Positions 61,332 to 64,000 of a DNA stretch of 64,000 nucleotides are shown piece after piece (within the stretch, counting starts at the first letter, position 1; every line of letters starts with the position of its first letter). Where the stretch lies: the NCBI GenBank assembly GCA_027422505.1, contig JAPQWV010000333.1, positions 614,001 through 678,000 of the forward strand. Direction: 5' to 3'. This stretch comes from Craterostigma plantagineum (Eukaryota > Streptophyta > Magnoliopsida > Lamiales > Linderniaceae). Both the position numbers and the translations under genes were made by a program. Under the pieces are notes generated by a model. That model saw only the letters and a program-made list of their open reading frames with translations. It ran no database searches and was not told the DNA's origin.

Positions 61332-62990
61332 TTTAGAGATATTTAGGTACCCACTTAAAAATGGGTCCTCTCAGATTAGCAGATTTAGATTTTGGTTCAG
61401 ATATGGTTCCTAAGTTATTATCGATAGGAACTTTAGCGACCCAAGTTGCCTTCGAGGAAGTAACTTTGGGTTTTGCTTTAGGAGACTTAGCCTTTATGGC
61501 TTTTGTCTTCTTAGGAGTTGTTTTAGGAACCCAAGTGGGTTGAACCTGGCAGGGAAGTTGAATTTCAGCACGAGCAAATGCATGAGTAGGCTTGAGTGAG
61601 GAAAATATCTTTTCATTGGATAGTCTCCTATGGTGCTTGGGGCAATCTTAACGGGATACCTTAGGTGAGAACAAGCATGTATAGCGCCATATGCTTTCTT
61701 TATGGCTGGATCTTGTTTCCTACGTGTCATCCTAGATGCATTTGTCTTAGAATTGTTAATTTTTGTTTTCGATGTGGAGCCTGTTTCGAAACTAGTTCTT
61801 CTAAATGTGATTGGTTTGAGGGAGTGTGTAGAAGCAATTATTTGAAACGAGAAAATGGCTCTTTTATTTTTCCGAGTGTCTTTTATTTTTGCAGAAGGAG
61901 AAACGATATTGGAAACATTCAAATCAATTGACTCCTTCTCTATTTTCATTCTAGACACCCACGCCTTCGTATCTAGTGCTGGCCATACGCTCCCTGTAGA
62001 CGTAGGTAAAATAGTGTTAGGCTTAGAACTTCTAATAATACGTTTATGATCTACTGAAGGCGCTTTTTCAATTTTCACGCTTTTTGGCATAACGTGAGAA
62101 ATAACTTGGGATGTTGAGGAAGCTTTGAGATTCTCAATCTCTTCTAGGAACTTTTTCTTTTCAGCTTCAAAATTCTCTCGTTCTATTTCTAATGAGCCTC
62201 TTAACTCCTCTATTTTCCTCACAATAGGTGGTATATAGAGAGAATTTTCAGAATGATGATTTTGTGCTTCTTCTTTAATAGAAAGATCTTCGGGTAGTTT
62301 AATTGACTCAAGACTCCAACCTTTGGGAAGTTCCCTAATGTTATAGCTTCGATTCAATTCGGTGTAGGAGAAGGGAATTTCAACCCTAGTCTTGGCTTTT
62401 CTTTTGGTTTTTTCAAAAGCATCTATTTCTTTAGCACTAGTAAAAACCATAAGATCTGTTAATCGTAAACCCATGTATTGAATGTCGTAAAGTTGCTTAC
62501 AATCAACGTTTGACAAATACCGTGGGTTCTCAAAGCCTAAGCCAAATTTATAATCATAAAATTCTAAGTCCATGGGTTGATTTAAAAATATTGTCTGTTC
62601 AGTCTGTCCCCTTCTAACAAGAAGATCTTCTAACTTTTTAACCTTACTATAACTTCTTTCGTTCTTCCCCTAAAAGAGCATAGTTATTTTCTATTGTAAT
62701 TTTGGACACTTGACAGGCATCTAATTCCATACCAAGTTTACTAACTTTTGCATTTGATTATTCTAATTGGGCTTCTAAGTTAGTAATCGTAGTGGTAGCT
62801 TCGGTTATCCTACAATTGAGGATCGCTTTCTCGTTGAGATTCCTAACCAAACAATTGTAGTTATTTGCTAGCCTATCCTCCACTTCTTTAATCTTCACAC
62901 TATACTGCTCTGTCTTAGATGAACTAGTCTCCCTAGAATGTAAGCTCAGTGAGTTTCTCTATCTTCGTATGGGAACTTCTAAGTTCGGAT
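61332..62990 (-). pseudogene. SIRE-like copia gag C-terminal / spacer region
   Basis: A long open piece at 61494-62573 (359 codons) begins MDLEFYDYKFGLGFENPRYL and includes a coiled coil (IERENFEAEKKKFLEEIENL near 62180) followed by a Lys/Ser/Thr-rich segment. 62590-62990 reads as further coiled-coil heptads with frame breaks. SIRE-type gag proteins commonly have such a long helical C-terminus before protease. No enzymatic motif is visible. Confidence 0.65.
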
Positions 62991-63042
62991 TCGAGGCTAG
63001 TGATCTTCTCTTTAGACCTAGACAGTTTGTCTTCTACTTCCT

Positions 63043-63895
63043 TTATACATTCTGCTCATGTTTCATGTTAGCGTATTCTATTTTATACGATTCTAACATG
63101 GTCAATAATATGGAAGGGAGGTCTACCTCTTGTGAAGAGGTGGATGCGTTTTCGTCTTCCATTTGATTGGCGGTTTCGGCGTCTGATTCATTGTCGAGAC
63201 GGGCCATGAGGGCTAAATTTTCTTTTTCAGAGCTCAACGTGTCCTTGAGCCATTGGTCTTGTTCGGCCATGAGAGCTACTCCAGCTTCCTTCTGTTTAGT
63301 CAATTGGAGCTTCCTGGAGTAGTAGTTGGCATCTGCTTTCTTCGGAAGAGTGCACTCTCTGGCAAAGTGACCTGGCTTGCCACAGTTGAAGCATTTGTTA
63401 GCCTCTTTTGGGTTCTTGACTTCGGAACTCTCTGGTGTCCGTTCTTTGTTTTTAGAGCTTGTAGTCCGAAGTCTGTTGGCTGAGGTTGAAGACTTCTTCT
63501 TGAAGTACTTCTTGCTCATCATCTTTCCTATTAAGGCCAACTGCTTCCCTAGGGCTTTTACATTTGGCTCAACGTCGGAGTCCGATTCTTCTTCCGACTC
63601 TGAAGGTGAAGGAGGCCTAACGATCTTTCTTTTCTTAGCTTTGAGCTCCTCTTCTCTGAGACTAAAGCAACAGTGTCTTCGATCTGTTTGCCCTTTTGCT
63701 CCTTTTGAATCTCGCTTGTATCATCCTCATGTTGTGCGAGATTGTCATACACGGCATGGATATCCAGCTCCTGTAGATCTTTATTCTGTCGAATTTGAGT
63801 GGATATCTTTTTCCATTCCGCGGGCAGGGAAGAGAGAAATCTGATGTTTGTCTCCAACTCTCCATGTTGGTCTTCGTGATTTCTATCTTCCTCAT
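63043..63895 (-). pseudogene. gag: SIRE-like copia gag with zinc knuckle
   Basis: The piece 63857-63558 matches copia capsid helix sequence (FLSSLPAEWKKISTQIRQ, DIHAVYDNLAQHE). After a frame break near 63550, 63540-63043 carries the CCHC knuckle CFNCGKPGHFARECTLP (near 63395) and an acidic, Gln-rich tail. The start lies at or beyond the window edge. Confidence 0.82.
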
Positions 63896-64000
63896 CTCGT
63901 TGAGAAGAGTGAGGTATCTTTGGTAGATCTCATATAGAATTTCCTCCGGTTTTGCTTTAAAGGAGTCGTAAGTAGTGAGGATATTTGCCTTTTTGGCCTT

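Larger units (their letters stand above)
60629..64000 (-). mobile_element. SIRE-like copia element, 5' half (runs off the window)
   Basis: Minus-strand gag, a long gag-protease spacer, protease and the first half of integrase, ending at the Tekay insertion. The 5' LTR and primer site lie beyond 64000. Confidence 0.88.

Overview
The window is repeat-dominated plant nuclear DNA. It holds one intact multi-exon gene, a brassinosteroid-signalling kinase homologue, surrounded by nested LTR retrotransposons of types found in flowering plants: Tekay-type chromovirus, Athila-type Ty3/gypsy, Ty1/copia and a SIRE-like copia. The chromodomain, the Athila-type tRNA-Asp primer site, the plant LINE reverse transcriptase and the BSK gene point to a eudicot, perhaps an asterid. 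The species cannot be fixed from sequence alone. I saw no tRNA, rRNA, CRISPR or bacterial-type features.

Layout. 1-4831: right part of a Tekay-type element (copy 1) cut by the window edge, with a truncated 3' LTR. 4832-6344: LINE fragment. 6345-about 7910: truncated LTR of a second Tekay-like family (family B). 7925-8273: short copia-type LTR. 8329-10380: decayed PIF/Harbinger transposon with both its Myb/SANT-like protein and its DDE transposase. 10401-10885: possible MITE. 11195-15374 (minus): ten-exon BSK2-like gene, 493 codons. 16240-22480 (minus): 3'-truncated copia element with a 2.3 kb 5' LTR. 22481-25385 (minus): broken unknown ORF. 25386-28166: AT-rich, no gene.

28167-47368 is a complete 19.2 kb Athila-type element on the minus strand (LTRs 1469 and 1464 bp, target duplication CCTAA). 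It carries gag, pol and a separate ORF downstream of pol, and two solo LTRs sit inside it: 29915-32852, duplication GTCCA, and 35213-38371, duplication TTGGT. The Athila element lies just downstream of the pol gene of a SIRE-like copia, which is visible at 47815-49952 and 60629-64000 (minus). That copia's integrase is split by a complete Tekay-type element (copy 2) at 49958-60623, with 3000/2998 bp LTRs, target duplication CCTTG, an initiator-Met primer site, an open gag-protease frame and an open pol frame. The nesting gives a relative order: SIRE-like copia first, then Athila and Tekay copy 2, with the two solo-LTR elements landing in Athila.

The most unusual signal is in the LTRs. Related Tekay-like LTRs share conserved blocks, but the slot between them is filled with dense arrays of short CG-centred palindromes whose sequence differs by family: TTTCGATCGAAA-type in families A and B, ATGTCGACAT-type in family C. 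The Athila LTR and its pol-distal interior carry a third kind, GTCACGGCCGTGAC. Other points: Tekay gag-protease and pol lie in different frames in both copies; the open copy has lost an integrase zinc-finger cysteine; and copy 1 differs from copy 2 mostly by one-base homopolymer shortening, which may be assembly error.
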